Assembly (NCBI RefSeq): GCF_003544915.1
Contig: NZ_CP032097.1
Location: forward strand, 124,001 to 188,000
Reading direction: 5' to 3'
DNA length: 64,000 nucleotides
DNA from: Arcobacter ellisii
GTDB taxonomy: Bacteria > Campylobacterota > Campylobacteria > Campylobacterales > Arcobacteraceae
A program made the position numbers and the translations under genes. Positions 56,462 through 64,000 of the stretch are shown piece after piece. Position 1 is the first letter of the stretch. The number at the start of each line of letters is the position of its first letter. Below the pieces are notes generated by a model. The model was given only the letters and a program-made list of their open reading frames with translations. It had not been told where the DNA came from and made no database searches.

Positions 56462-58979
56462 CAGAATTTTCTAAAGGCAATGAAATAATAAATTCAGCTC
56501 CAAAATACTCTTTTTCTTCATAAACAAAAGTTTTGTTTGATACTAATAAAGAACCATTTAGGTGTTTTTCAACTAAAAGTTTGCTCATATAAAGTCCAAT
56601 TCCAGTCCCTTTAAATTTATGTTTAGTTGTAAAATATGGTTCAAATATTTTATCAATAATATCTTCTTTTATTCCATTTGCATTATCTTGAATTTTTATA
56701 TTTAAAAAACCATTCTCTTTTGTAATAGTTATAATCAAAAGAGGCTGTTCTTGTTTTTGTTCTTTTAAAGCATCTTTTGCATTTACGAAAATATTCATAA
56801 AAACTTGAATTAGTTCATTTTCTAAAGATAAAATATTAATATCTTCAAGATGTTTAACAACTACAATCTTGTTTGAATTAAAAGTAGTTGAAACCAAATC
56901 AAGGGCTTTGTTTATAACATTTGAAATATTTATTTTTGTAAGAATTTTGTCTTTACTAAAGAAATTTCTAAAATCATCTATTGTATTAGAAAGATATTGT
57001 GTAGATTTTTTTATGTGGTTTATTGATTTGAAAAACTCTTCATCATCTAAGGTGTTATATTTCTTTTTAACTTCCATACCAGTTGCACAAACACTTATCG
57101 TTGATAAAGGTTGACGCCATTGATGAGCAATATTTTCAAGCATTTCTCCCATTGAAGCCATTCTTGATTGTTGTATTAAAATTCTATTTTTTTCTTCATT
57201 TTTTTGTATTTCTAATTTTACTTTATCTAACAATTTTTTATTTAATTTTTTTAATAAATATTGTCTATAAATCAATACTAAAATAAAAAGAAAAATAGTA
57301 ATAGGTATTAAAAGTTTGTAATCTACCTCTTTTGGATAATTTATTGAAATCCATTTATTTAAAATTTCTTGTCTTTGTATAGATGGAATATCTTCTATTG
57401 CTTTGCTTAGAATCGTATTTAAAATTGCTTCATCATTTCTTGATGCAATTGCTAAATCCAATGTTTCATCAAATTTTCCAGTAATTTTTAATTGACCTAT
57501 ATAATTGTTTTGAATTTCATAACCAACCGTTGCTAAACTACCAATAAATCCAAATACTTCACCTTTTTCAACTTTTTTTAAACCCTCTTTTACATTAACT
57601 ACATCAATAAAATTTATATTTGGGAATTTGATTTTAAAAATTTCAGCATAAGCATAATCTTTTACAATTGCTAATTTTTCATGTTTTATTTGATTTATAT
57701 TATCAATAAATGGGGCATTTATATTTGAAGCTAAAACAACAGGAATATTTAAAAATGGTTTAGTAAAGTTTAGATATTTTTCTCTTTCAGGTGTTGTCAT
57801 TACAAGTGAAAAAATATCACACTCTCTTTTTTTACCTTTTTCAATACTTTCACTCCAAGTTTTTGTAGGAATTAGAACTATAGGTGTTTTTATTTTATTC
57901 TCTATAATTTTTATATAATCAGCTGCAATTCCTATGTGTTTGTTATTTTCAATTTTTTCAAAAGGCATCCAATTTGGATCAACACACATAGTGATTCTTT
58001 CTTTTTTTTCTAAATATCTTTTTTCTTCATCATTTAATAAAAAATCATCATTTAAAGGATTTGTATAAATTAAATCATTTACATCAATTTTATTATTCAT
58101 AGCCCCCATTATTCTATACGTATTAACAATTAGATTTATTTTTTCAGGTGTTATAGTTCCAATTTTGCCATTTTTATCATAGGCTAATTTTTTCATCTCA
58201 TTTGCTTCAAAATGAAGACTTTGTAAACTTTTATTTTGAGAGTTATATTTTTTATATATAAGATTTACAGTTTCATCAATATTTTCAAAAGCATATTCCC
58301 AACCTTTTATTGTTGCTTTATAAAAATCTTTTACAAGTTTTGGATTTTCTTTTGCAAACTCTTTTGATGTAAAAATAATCTCTTCATAAAAATCAAAACC
58401 ATAATCTTTTGGATTAAAAATCGTACTTTCATAACCTTTTTCTTTTAATAAAAAAGGTTCATTTGTTGCATATGCTAACATTACATCAGCTTTTTTATTT
58501 ATTAAATCATCAACTCCATAAGAGTGTTCAATTAGTTTCATATCAGATAATTCAACACCTTTACTAGAAAGCATTGATTTTAAAGTAGCAAATCTTTGTT
58601 GCTCTTTTGAAATCATAAGTGTTTTATTTTTGATATCTTCTAAATATTGTAGTTTTGAATCTTTTAAAGCAAGAAGAATAAGTGGAGATGATTGAAAAAC
58701 TGAACCAAGTAAAACAATGTCATTTCCGTTTGATTTATCGATTATCAATGAACTAGAGTTTGTTCCAAAGTCAGCTCTTTTATTTAAAACTTCATCTAAA
58801 ACATTTATTGATGAATTATATTTTTTTAATTCAACATCAAGTCCAACATCTTCATAAAACCCTTTCTCTTTTGCTATATAAAAACCAGCAAATTGGAATT
58901 GGTCAAGCCACATTAGTTGAATTGATGTTTTTTGTAAAGCAGAAGCTTTTAAAAAAGAGAAAGAGATTAGTAATAGCAT
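56454..58979 (-). CDS. Hybrid periplasmic-binding sensor histidine kinase
   Basis: 841 aa. Periplasmic part has two fused binding domains: an NMT1/THI5-like one (IQLMWLDQFQFAGFYIAKEK, about 18-240), then a family-3 one (MCVDPNWMPFEKIENNKHIG, about 325-550). One TM at about 557-577, then HisKA with H619 in ENIAHQWRQPLSTIS and HATPase with N box NIFVNAKDALKEQ, QDNANGI and GTGIGLYMSK. Start: ATG 58979 gives a short signal; the frame stays open upstream to an ATA (59003) after AAGG. No cognate response regulator is adjacent. Confidence 0.88.
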   Translation of the reverse strand: MLLLISFSFLKASALQKTSIQLMWLDQFQFAGFYIAKEKGFYEDVGLDVELKKYNSSINVLDEVLNKRADFGTNSSSLIIDKSNGNDIVLLGSVFQSSPLILLALKDSKLQYLEDIKNKTLMISKEQQRFATLKSMLSSKGVELSDMKLIEHSYGVDDLINKKADVMLAYATNEPFLLKEKGYESTIFNPKDYGFDFYEEIIFTSKEFAKENPKLVKDFYKATIKGWEYAFENIDETVNLIYKKYNSQNKSLQSLHFEANEMKKLAYDKNGKIGTITPEKINLIVNTYRIMGAMNNKIDVNDLIYTNPLNDDFLLNDEEKRYLEKKERITMCVDPNWMPFEKIENNKHIGIAADYIKIIENKIKTPIVLIPTKTWSESIEKGKKRECDIFSLVMTTPEREKYLNFTKPFLNIPVVLASNINAPFIDNINQIKHEKLAIVKDYAYAEIFKIKFPNINFIDVVNVKEGLKKVEKGEVFGFIGSLATVGYEIQNNYIGQLKITGKFDETLDLAIASRNDEAILNTILSKAIEDIPSIQRQEILNKWISINYPKEVDYKLLIPITIFLFILVLIYRQYLLKKLNKKLLDKVKLEIQKNEEKNRILIQQSRMASMGEMLENIAHQWRQPLSTISVCATGMEVKKKYNTLDDEEFFKSINHIKKSTQYLSNTIDDFRNFFSKDKILTKINISNVINKALDLVSTTFNSNKIVVVKHLEDINILSLENELIQVFMNIFVNAKDALKEQKQEQPLLIITITKENGFLNIKIQDNANGIKEDIIDKIFEPYFTTKHKFKGTGIGLYMSKLLVEKHLNGSLLVSNKTFVYEEKEYFGAEFIISLPLENSDD

Positions 58980-59085
58980 AATTATATTAATTACTCTTTT
59001 TATTGGATAGCCTTTTTTACAAATTTTAACACAATATTATAACAAAGTAAGATAAAATAACGCATTATTAAAATTAGGAAAATAT

Positions 59086-59583
59086 ATGTCTAAAGAAAAA
59101 ACAATAAAAAGTAAAATTTTAGAGTATATCTATACTGTATCTAAACAACCAATCTTATTAAAAGATTTATTAGTAGCAAATAGACAGTATAATGAAGGAA
59201 TGCATGTTGACCCAGCAAAATTGGGATTTAGGTTAAATCTTATGAGAGCTTATATGGTTTATATTGCAATAGTTTTAGCTATATTAGTGCCAATATCTCT
59301 TCTAACACATAAACCATTAGCAAAAATTGACCCACATATTTCAATTTTAGGTGCTATGATTATTACAGCTGCTATATTTATAGGTTTTAATTTTTTTAGA
59401 GATAAAATGAGAGACATAATGACTAAAGAGTTAATCAAAAAATCTTGGAAGTTACATTTTCCATTTTTTTCTTATGAAGATTATTCTATTAAAATTGATG
59501 TAATTTTTGATAATTCTATAAAAGATGAAATTTCAAAAAGAGATTTAGAGAAGTATATTTTAGATAAACTAACTACTCTTTAG
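59086..59583 (+). CDS. Membrane protein of unknown function with two TM helices
   Basis: 165 aa. About 50 N-terminal cytoplasmic residues, TM helices at about 55-75 and 85-105, then a charged C-terminal domain of 60 residues. No motif or family recognised. Convergent with the dacA-type gene and divergent from the sensor kinase. Confidence 0.62.
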   Translation: MSKEKTIKSKILEYIYTVSKQPILLKDLLVANRQYNEGMHVDPAKLGFRLNLMRAYMVYIAIVLAILVPISLLTHKPLAKIDPHISILGAMIITAAIFIGFNFFRDKMRDIMTKELIKKSWKLHFPFFSYEDYSIKIDVIFDNSIKDEISKRDLEKYILDKLTTL

Positions 59584-59593
59584 TAGATAGTTT
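59566..59593. terminator. Bidirectional terminator before the carboxypeptidase gene
   Basis: AAACTA-A-CTACT / AGTAG-A-TAGTTT with a 4-nt loop and a following T8 run on the + strand; it contains the stop codons' neighbourhood of both genes. Confidence 0.8.
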
Positions 59594-60404
59594 ATTTTTT
59601 TTCTAAGATTGTATTTAAAGCAAGTTTTGTGTTTTCCCATCTATTTTGAGCATTTAACATAACAAGTAAAATATCTTTTTTATCTTTTTTAGCTCTTGCA
59701 ATTAAACAAGGTCCAGCTTGATTTGTGTATCCAGTTTTTACACCAATTACATATTTATCTCTATCTAACATTTTATTACTTGTATGAACTCTGTATAATC
59801 TTTTTGTGTTAACTGCTGTAAAAGCATAAGAGTTCTTTTTTACAATAGCATTAAAAGTAGAGTTTTTTATAGCATATTCTGTAAGTTTTAATAAGTCATT
59901 TGCTGTTGTTTTATGATTTTTTGCATCAAATCCACAAGGATTTTCAAAATTTGTATTTTTCATACCAAGTTTTTTTGCTCTCCAGTTCATCATTCCAACA
60001 AATTTTTGTTTATCGCCATTTCCAAGATAAATTGCTATTGCATTAGCTGCATCATTTGCTGATTTTATCATTGCTGCATGAACTAAGTCTTTTAAATAAA
60101 ACTTTTCTCCAACTTTAAAATTTAAAATTGTTGGTTCTACTTTTTTCATTTCTGCTGTGATAGTTACAAGATTGTTCATTTTTCCACTCTCAATAGCAAG
60201 AATAGCTGTCATAATTTTTGTAAGACTTGCTGGTCTTACAGCTTGATTTGCATCTTTTTGAAAAATTGTTTTTTTACTATTTAGGTCTTTTACAATTATT
60301 GAATCTAAATCTTTTTCAATTTTTTGAAATACTTTAGTTTCATTATAAGAAAAAGCCATTGATGGAATAAAAAGAACAAGAAAAACGCTAAGTAGAAACT
60401 TCAT
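59592..60404 (-). CDS. D-alanyl-D-alanine carboxypeptidase, PBP5 family
   Basis: 270 aa with signal peptide (about 1-19). SxxK is SLTK (60-63), SxN is SAN (115-117), and KTG is at 223-225 in GVKTGYTNQAGPC. Peptidase S11, trims pentapeptides of peptidoglycan. It lacks the C-terminal beta domain and membrane anchor of E. coli PBP5 (about 400 aa), so it is probably soluble in the periplasm. Confidence 0.92.
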   Translation of the reverse strand: MKFLLSVFLVLFIPSMAFSYNETKVFQKIEKDLDSIIVKDLNSKKTIFQKDANQAVRPASLTKIMTAILAIESGKMNNLVTITAEMKKVEPTILNFKVGEKFYLKDLVHAAMIKSANDAANAIAIYLGNGDKQKFVGMMNWRAKKLGMKNTNFENPCGFDAKNHKTTANDLLKLTEYAIKNSTFNAIVKKNSYAFTAVNTKRLYRVHTSNKMLDRDKYVIGVKTGYTNQAGPCLIARAKKDKKDILLVMLNAQNRWENTKLALNTILEKK

Positions 60405-60497
60405 TTATGCACCTATTTTGAGAATTTGATTTTGAAAAGAAATTTTTTTCAATAAAATTATATTCAAATTTGCCTTTCTTTTCATAAAAGGAGTAGA

Positions 60498-61247
60498 TTA
60501 TTTATCATACAAAGCCAAAGCTTTTGTATTTCTTTGCTTTTTGAGTTCCATATCTATAAACTTTCCAAGGAGATTTTGTTCTTTTTTTGTAGCAAGTGTT
60601 ATTTTTCTTTTAACTGGACGATGTTCATAGATTAAAAAATTTGCTTCATACATAGAAAGTCTAATTGGTGTTGCTATTGCATAAGAACTCATTATACAAT
60701 CCTCTTTACAAAGTTTGTAAATATCATCAAAATACTCTTTTGTCCAAAGTTCAAAGTTTACATCACTTGAAAAAGCATCTTGAAAAACTATATCAAAAGA
60801 GTTTGGTTTTAAACTTTTTATATAATCTCTTGCATTTCCTACAAAAACTTCTATTTTGATTTTTTCATCTTCATATTTAAAAGTTTGTGAAATTGAATCT
60901 ATAATATGTTTTATATTTTCAAACTCTTTTGGAAATGGAAAATCTTTTAAAGATTTAATCAAATTTCCATCAAGTTCAGGAGAATAAAAATTTAGTTTTA
61001 CATCAAGATTATTTGATAAACAATAATAAATAGTAGAAAAAGTGTTATATCCTATCCCAAAACAGATATCTAAAATAGTTAGTTCTTTTTTGTTTTGATG
61101 AAATGTAAAAGTAGGGATTATATGTTTTGTTAAAGCTTCATTTATAGCACCATCATCAGGATTGTGATAGTGTTGGTTATAAAATTGTGAGAAAAGTGTA
61201 TTTGAGCCATCTTTTGTAGAAACTATAGAGTTTATATTATCTTGCAA
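60498..61247 (-). CDS. MnmC/MnmD-like tRNA wobble-uridine methyltransferase
   Basis: 249 aa. SKDGSxTL-type start (STKDGSNTLFSQFYNQHYHN), SAM loop LDICFGIGYNTFS (59-71) and FDIVFQDAFSSDVNFELWTK match the MnmC methyltransferase domain without the FAD-oxidase part. It would methylate nm5U34 of tRNA. Third in a run with luxS and a small methyltransferase-like gene. Confidence 0.85.
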   Translation of the reverse strand: MQDNINSIVSTKDGSNTLFSQFYNQHYHNPDDGAINEALTKHIIPTFTFHQNKKELTILDICFGIGYNTFSTIYYCLSNNLDVKLNFYSPELDGNLIKSLKDFPFPKEFENIKHIIDSISQTFKYEDEKIKIEVFVGNARDYIKSLKPNSFDIVFQDAFSSDVNFELWTKEYFDDIYKLCKEDCIMSSYAIATPIRLSMYEANFLIYEHRPVKRKITLATKKEQNLLGKFIDMELKKQRNTKALALYDK

Positions 61248-61262
61248 GATTAATTTTCCAAC

Positions 61263-61706
61263 TTATAATCCATTGTCCCAATGGTGCATTTTTTTTGCAG
61301 TAAAAATATAAATATCATCAAAAAGTTCAATACAATTTGGTGCTTGAAATCCTATATTTTCTAATAAATCTAAAATCTCATATCTATTATCATTTGATAT
61401 TTTTTCAAGGATGATTATATTTCCAGAATTTTCTAAAGCTTTATACATAAGTTTTAAAATCTCTTCTTGATTTTTGCAGTATGAAAGAATATCACCTAAG
61501 ATTACGTATTCAAACTCCCTTGCTGTTGCTTTTAGTTTGGCACTTGAATCATCTAAAAAAGGAATATATTTTATCTGACCTTGATTTTTTTCTTTGATTT
61601 CTTCTAAAGTAGAATCAACCAAACCTAAAGAGTTATCTATGTGTAAAATAGCAATATTTGTATAATCACTAAATAACTCTTTAAAAAGATTTAGTTTTTC
61701 TTTCAC
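61263..61706 (-). CDS. Small protein resembling the C-terminal half of a SAM methyltransferase
   Basis: 147 aa. EYVILGDILSYCKNQEEILK, LMYKALENSGNIIILEK and LLENIGFQAPNCIEL follow the second half of a class I methyltransferase fold, but no glycine-rich SAM loop is visible. Lies between luxS (3 nt) and the MnmC-like gene (15 nt). It may be a degenerate or accessory methyltransferase; function unknown. Confidence 0.65.
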   Translation of the reverse strand: MKEKLNLFKELFSDYTNIAILHIDNSLGLVDSTLEEIKEKNQGQIKYIPFLDDSSAKLKATAREFEYVILGDILSYCKNQEEILKLMYKALENSGNIIILEKISNDNRYEILDLLENIGFQAPNCIELFDDIYIFTAKKMHHWDNGL

Positions 61707-61709
61707 TTT

Positions 61710-62225
61710 TTAGTTTCCTAAAGATTTTAGTTTATCTTCTGATAAAAATAGTTTTTCATTTGACATAACACCAATATCAGATTTTAAAATCTCTTTTGCA
61801 ATCTCTTTTGCTTCATCAAGTGAATGCATTGCACATGTACCACATTGGAAAATATTTAATTCTGGAATATCATCTTGTTTTTCTACTTTTAAAACATCTT
61901 CCATAGCTTTTTTCCAAGCATTTGCAACTTCTTGTTCACTTGGAGTTCCAATTAAACTCATATAAAAACCAGTTCTACAACCCATAGGAGAAACATCAAT
62001 AATTTCAACTGTTGGAGAGTTTAAATGATTTCTAATAAATCCAGCAAAAAGGTGCTCTAAAGTGTGGATACCTTTTTCACTCATCATTGATTGATTTGGT
62101 ACACAAAATCTCAAATCAAAAACTGTGATATTGTCACCTTTTGGAGTTTGCATTGTTTTTGCAACTCTAACAGCAGGTGCTGGCATAATCGTATGGTCAA
62201 CTCTAAAACTATCTAATAATGGCAT
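61710..62225 (-). CDS. luxS: S-ribosylhomocysteine lyase LuxS
   Basis: 171 aa. Metal ligands H54 and H58 in HTLEH, and C128 in [10 protein letters not shown]; catalytic Cys C83 in GCRTGFY. It splits S-ribosylhomocysteine to homocysteine and DPD (AI-2 precursor). Homocysteine can then go to MetH, encoded in the same window. Confidence 0.97.
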   Translation of the reverse strand: MPLLDSFRVDHTIMPAPAVRVAKTMQTPKGDNITVFDLRFCVPNQSMMSEKGIHTLEHLFAGFIRNHLNSPTVEIIDVSPMGCRTGFYMSLIGTPSEQEVANAWKKAMEDVLKVEKQDDIPELNIFQCGTCAMHSLDEAKEIAKEILKSDIGVMSNEKLFLSEDKLKSLGN

Positions 62226-62333
62226 AATAATTTCCTTTTATATTGTATAAATCTAATAAATATTTTTTAAACAAGTTTGGATTGTAGCAAAAAATTTATG
62301 AATAGGTGATAAGAAATAATTTAAGAAAATTGT

Positions 62334-63011
62334 CTATATAGATTTTAGTTCTAGTTTATATCCAATTCCTGAATAGTTTTTTATGATGTTTTTATTTGTC
62401 TTTTTTCTTAAATCTCTTATCAAAGATTTCAGTGCAGCGTTTGTACATTCATTATTCCAAATGTGATATTCTAATTCTTCGTAAGTAATCACTCTTCCTT
62501 GGTTTTGAATGAGTAGATTCATTAGTAAACTCTCTTTTTTATTTAAAACAAAAGATTCATTGTTTTTTATGATACTTTGAGTTTGAAAGTTAAAAAAGAT
62601 ATTGTTAAGTAATTTGAAATTACTATAGATTCTTCTTTCTATGATTTCCATACATTTATTTAAAGCTTGAAGTAAAATTTCATTGTCAAATGGTTTTATG
62701 ATATATTTTGTAATATAAAGTTCTAATAATTCAGTTAGAAACTGATTGTTTTTGTTATTTGATAAAACAACAAATGCAGTTTTTATATCATCTTTTCTAA
62801 TTTCAATTAAAAAATCAATAATATCTCTATTTTCAAATTCACTTTCAATTATGATTAAACAAGGAGATTGTTTTAGATATTGTTGTTTTGCTTCACTTAT
62901 TGTTGAACTAGAAGTGATTTTACTCACAGTTTTACAAAGAAGAGAATAAAGTTTCTCATCTTTGTCTTGATTATCCATGATATGAAGTACAGATAAATCG
63001 CTTAATTCCAT
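62334..63011 (-). CDS. OmpR-type response regulator with Glu at the phospho-acceptor site
   Basis: 225 aa: receiver domain, then winged helix (SLLMNLLIQNQGRVITYEEL, SLIRDLRKKTNKNIIKNYSG). At the end of strand 3 the sequence is PCLIIIESEFE, with Glu where the phosphorylated Asp usually stands; the Lys of KYIIKPF is kept. Glu often mimics the phosphorylated state, so constitutive activity is possible (inference). No kinase gene is adjacent; the hydrolase gene starts upstream 9 nt away. Confidence 0.85.
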   Translation of the reverse strand: MELSDLSVLHIMDNQDKDEKLYSLLCKTVSKITSSSTISEAKQQYLKQSPCLIIIESEFENRDIIDFLIEIRKDDIKTAFVVLSNNKNNQFLTELLELYITKYIIKPFDNEILLQALNKCMEIIERRIYSNFKLLNNIFFNFQTQSIIKNNESFVLNKKESLLMNLLIQNQGRVITYEELEYHIWNNECTNAALKSLIRDLRKKTNKNIIKNYSGIGYKLELKSI

Positions 63012-63019
63012 TTATTACC

Positions 63020-63580
63020 TTATAATAATTTTAAAATCTCATCGGCTGTTTCAACTTTTGCATAGGCAAATTGAAGCGCTGCCATAGATACAGCGTGAGA
63101 AATTGATGCATCAATTTTTATACCATTAAATTCAATATCACTTGTTGCACAAGCATCATGGGCAACAAAACAGTTATAACCAAAATCACTAGCTGCTCTT
63201 GTAACCGCAGTAACACACATATAAGACATCGCTCCAACTATAATAACATTTGTAATATTAGAATCATCCAATATCTCTTTTAGCTTAGTATCTTTAAATG
63301 AATTTACACTATGTTTTAAAACTTGTGATTCATTTTCTTTTGGAGTTAGTGAATCATGAATTTTTGCACCTTGTGAGTTTGGAGCAAAAAATGGAGGATT
63401 TTCTGTATTAAATTCATGTTTTACATGAATTATTTTCATATCTTTTTCTCTAAATTTGTTTAATAATTTTAAGGCATTAAAAGCAGCTTCTTCTGTATTT
63501 TTTAACTTCCACTTTGCATTTTCAAAGCTTCCAAAGTAATCATTTTGTAAATCAATTAATAGTAATGCTGTATTTTCCAT
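63020..63580 (-). CDS. Isochorismatase-family cysteine hydrolase
   Basis: 186 aa. TALLLIDLQNDYFGS (catalytic Asp), the Lys region LKHSVNSF and the nucleophile Cys in VGAMSYMCVTAVTRAASDFG make the triad. Family acts on amides such as nicotinamide or on isochorismate; substrate unknown. Upstream of the OmpR-type gene and likely co-transcribed with it. Confidence 0.9.
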   Translation of the reverse strand: MENTALLLIDLQNDYFGSFENAKWKLKNTEEAAFNALKLLNKFREKDMKIIHVKHEFNTENPPFFAPNSQGAKIHDSLTPKENESQVLKHSVNSFKDTKLKEILDDSNITNVIIVGAMSYMCVTAVTRAASDFGYNCFVAHDACATSDIEFNGIKIDASISHAVSMAALQFAYAKVETADEILKLL

Positions 63581-63652
63581 AATATTTTCCTTCTTTTAAT
63601 TTATTGGAAAGTATATAAATTTATTGAAGGAAAAAAGAGGGATTAAAATAAA

Positions 63653-64000
63653 TTAGATGGTTGATTTATAATTTTCAAGTAGTTTTCTTAGGTGTTTTGT
63701 GGCTTGAATTTTTTGATAATATGTAAAAATCACTATAAAAATAATTCCAATTCCATAGGTAAAAGGAATAGCAAGTATTACTAAAATGGCTAAAATAAGT
63801 GTATCATGAAGTTCTGCATTTACTAAAATTTGAGAAGTTTTATCTTTTTTGTTTGTTGAAGTTGTGATATTTAGGTTGTATCTTAAATATGTATTTATAT
63901 TGCATTTTGGTATAGATAAACTCTCTTTTTCTATTTTTGTTTCATAATCTTTATCTTTTAAAAACTGCTTTTTTACAAACTCAAATAAAGATTTGTTTCC
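63653..64000 (-). CDS. C-terminal part of a membrane protein, cut by the window edge
   Basis: An open frame of 115 codons runs in from the right end and stops at TAA (63653-63655). It encodes a charged region, a Thr/Asn-rich segment (NTYLRYNLNITTSTNKKDKT) and two adjacent hydrophobic helices (LILAILVILAIPFTYGIGII and beyond), then a short basic tail HLRKLLENYKSTI. No family recognised. The 72-nt gap to the hydrolase gene shows nothing notable. Confidence 0.6.
   Translation of the reverse strand, partial: GNKSLFEFVKKQFLKDKDYETKIEKESLSIPKCNINTYLRYNLNITTSTNKKDKTSQILVNAELHDTLILAILVILAIPFTYGIGIIFIVIFTYYQKIQATKHLRKLLENYKSTI

Overview
The window is AT-rich (roughly 27-30% GC by eye), densely coded, and looks like a chromosomal segment of a Campylobacterota bacterium, most likely Arcobacteraceae. 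This is inferred from gene content: a fused ispDF next to an HP1021-type orphan response regulator and pgpA, a UbiA-family enzyme of the MqnP type, a short ThiC (450 aa), a DUF507 protein, the speE-coaE-dapF order, and sigma70 promoters of the TTTTGCTATAAT type.

Layout. 1-1500: the 5' end of miaA, a small lipoprotein, mqnP and tRNA-Arg(UCG). 1622-5035: a polyamine-type periplasmic binding protein broken by one extra A in a poly-A run, followed with a 1-nt overlap by a dCache/HD-GYP phosphodiesterase. Together they resemble a c-di-GMP module that senses a periplasmic ligand. 5188-21697: the main accessory region, a 16.5-kb one-strand gene cluster for a type IV pilus / type II secretion-like machine. 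It has three pilin-like proteins, a secretin lipoprotein, a GspF/PilC-type platform protein, a GspE-type ATPase, two inner-membrane assembly proteins, a PilP/GspC-like SH3 protein and a degenerate HATPase protein. It also has four secreted proteins that share one N-terminal module, two of which carry large RCC1-like beta-propellers. The pilins have no room for a prepilin leader, and no prepilin peptidase or retraction ATPase is present.

21722-31094, minus strand except for purM (25706-26701): purT, a Bax-like glucosaminidase, dapF, coaE, speE, a GAPDH-family gene, then pirin, ygiD-like dioxygenase, yceI and marR with a shared palindromic operator, and a LysE exporter. 31215-36101, plus strand: aminotransferase, hisZ-like gene, purA, DUF507, carA. 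36164-41545, minus strand: pgpA, HP1021-like regulator, ispDF, HDOD protein and a 662-aa unknown. 41698-49702: thiC, mrp, a zinc-ribbon protein, hisIE, an SPFH protein, ilvE, a lipoprotein, ribA and a methyltransferase. 49785-64000: metH, a DMT transporter, DoxX, yqhD-like dehydrogenase, a DUF2238-like membrane protein, a three-part sensor kinase, a PBP5-type carboxypeptidase, an MnmC-like methyltransferase, luxS, an OmpR-type regulator with Glu at the phospho-acceptor site, an isochorismatase-family hydrolase and the 3' end of a membrane protein.

The signals most worth follow-up are the RCC1-bearing pilus-like cluster, the apparent leaderless pilins and shared secreted module within it, a 17-bp inverted repeat placed identically before two unrelated promoters, and the MarR operators. 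No CRISPR array, insertion sequence, integrase, attachment site or replication origin was seen, and no gene-free stretch exceeds 300 bases.
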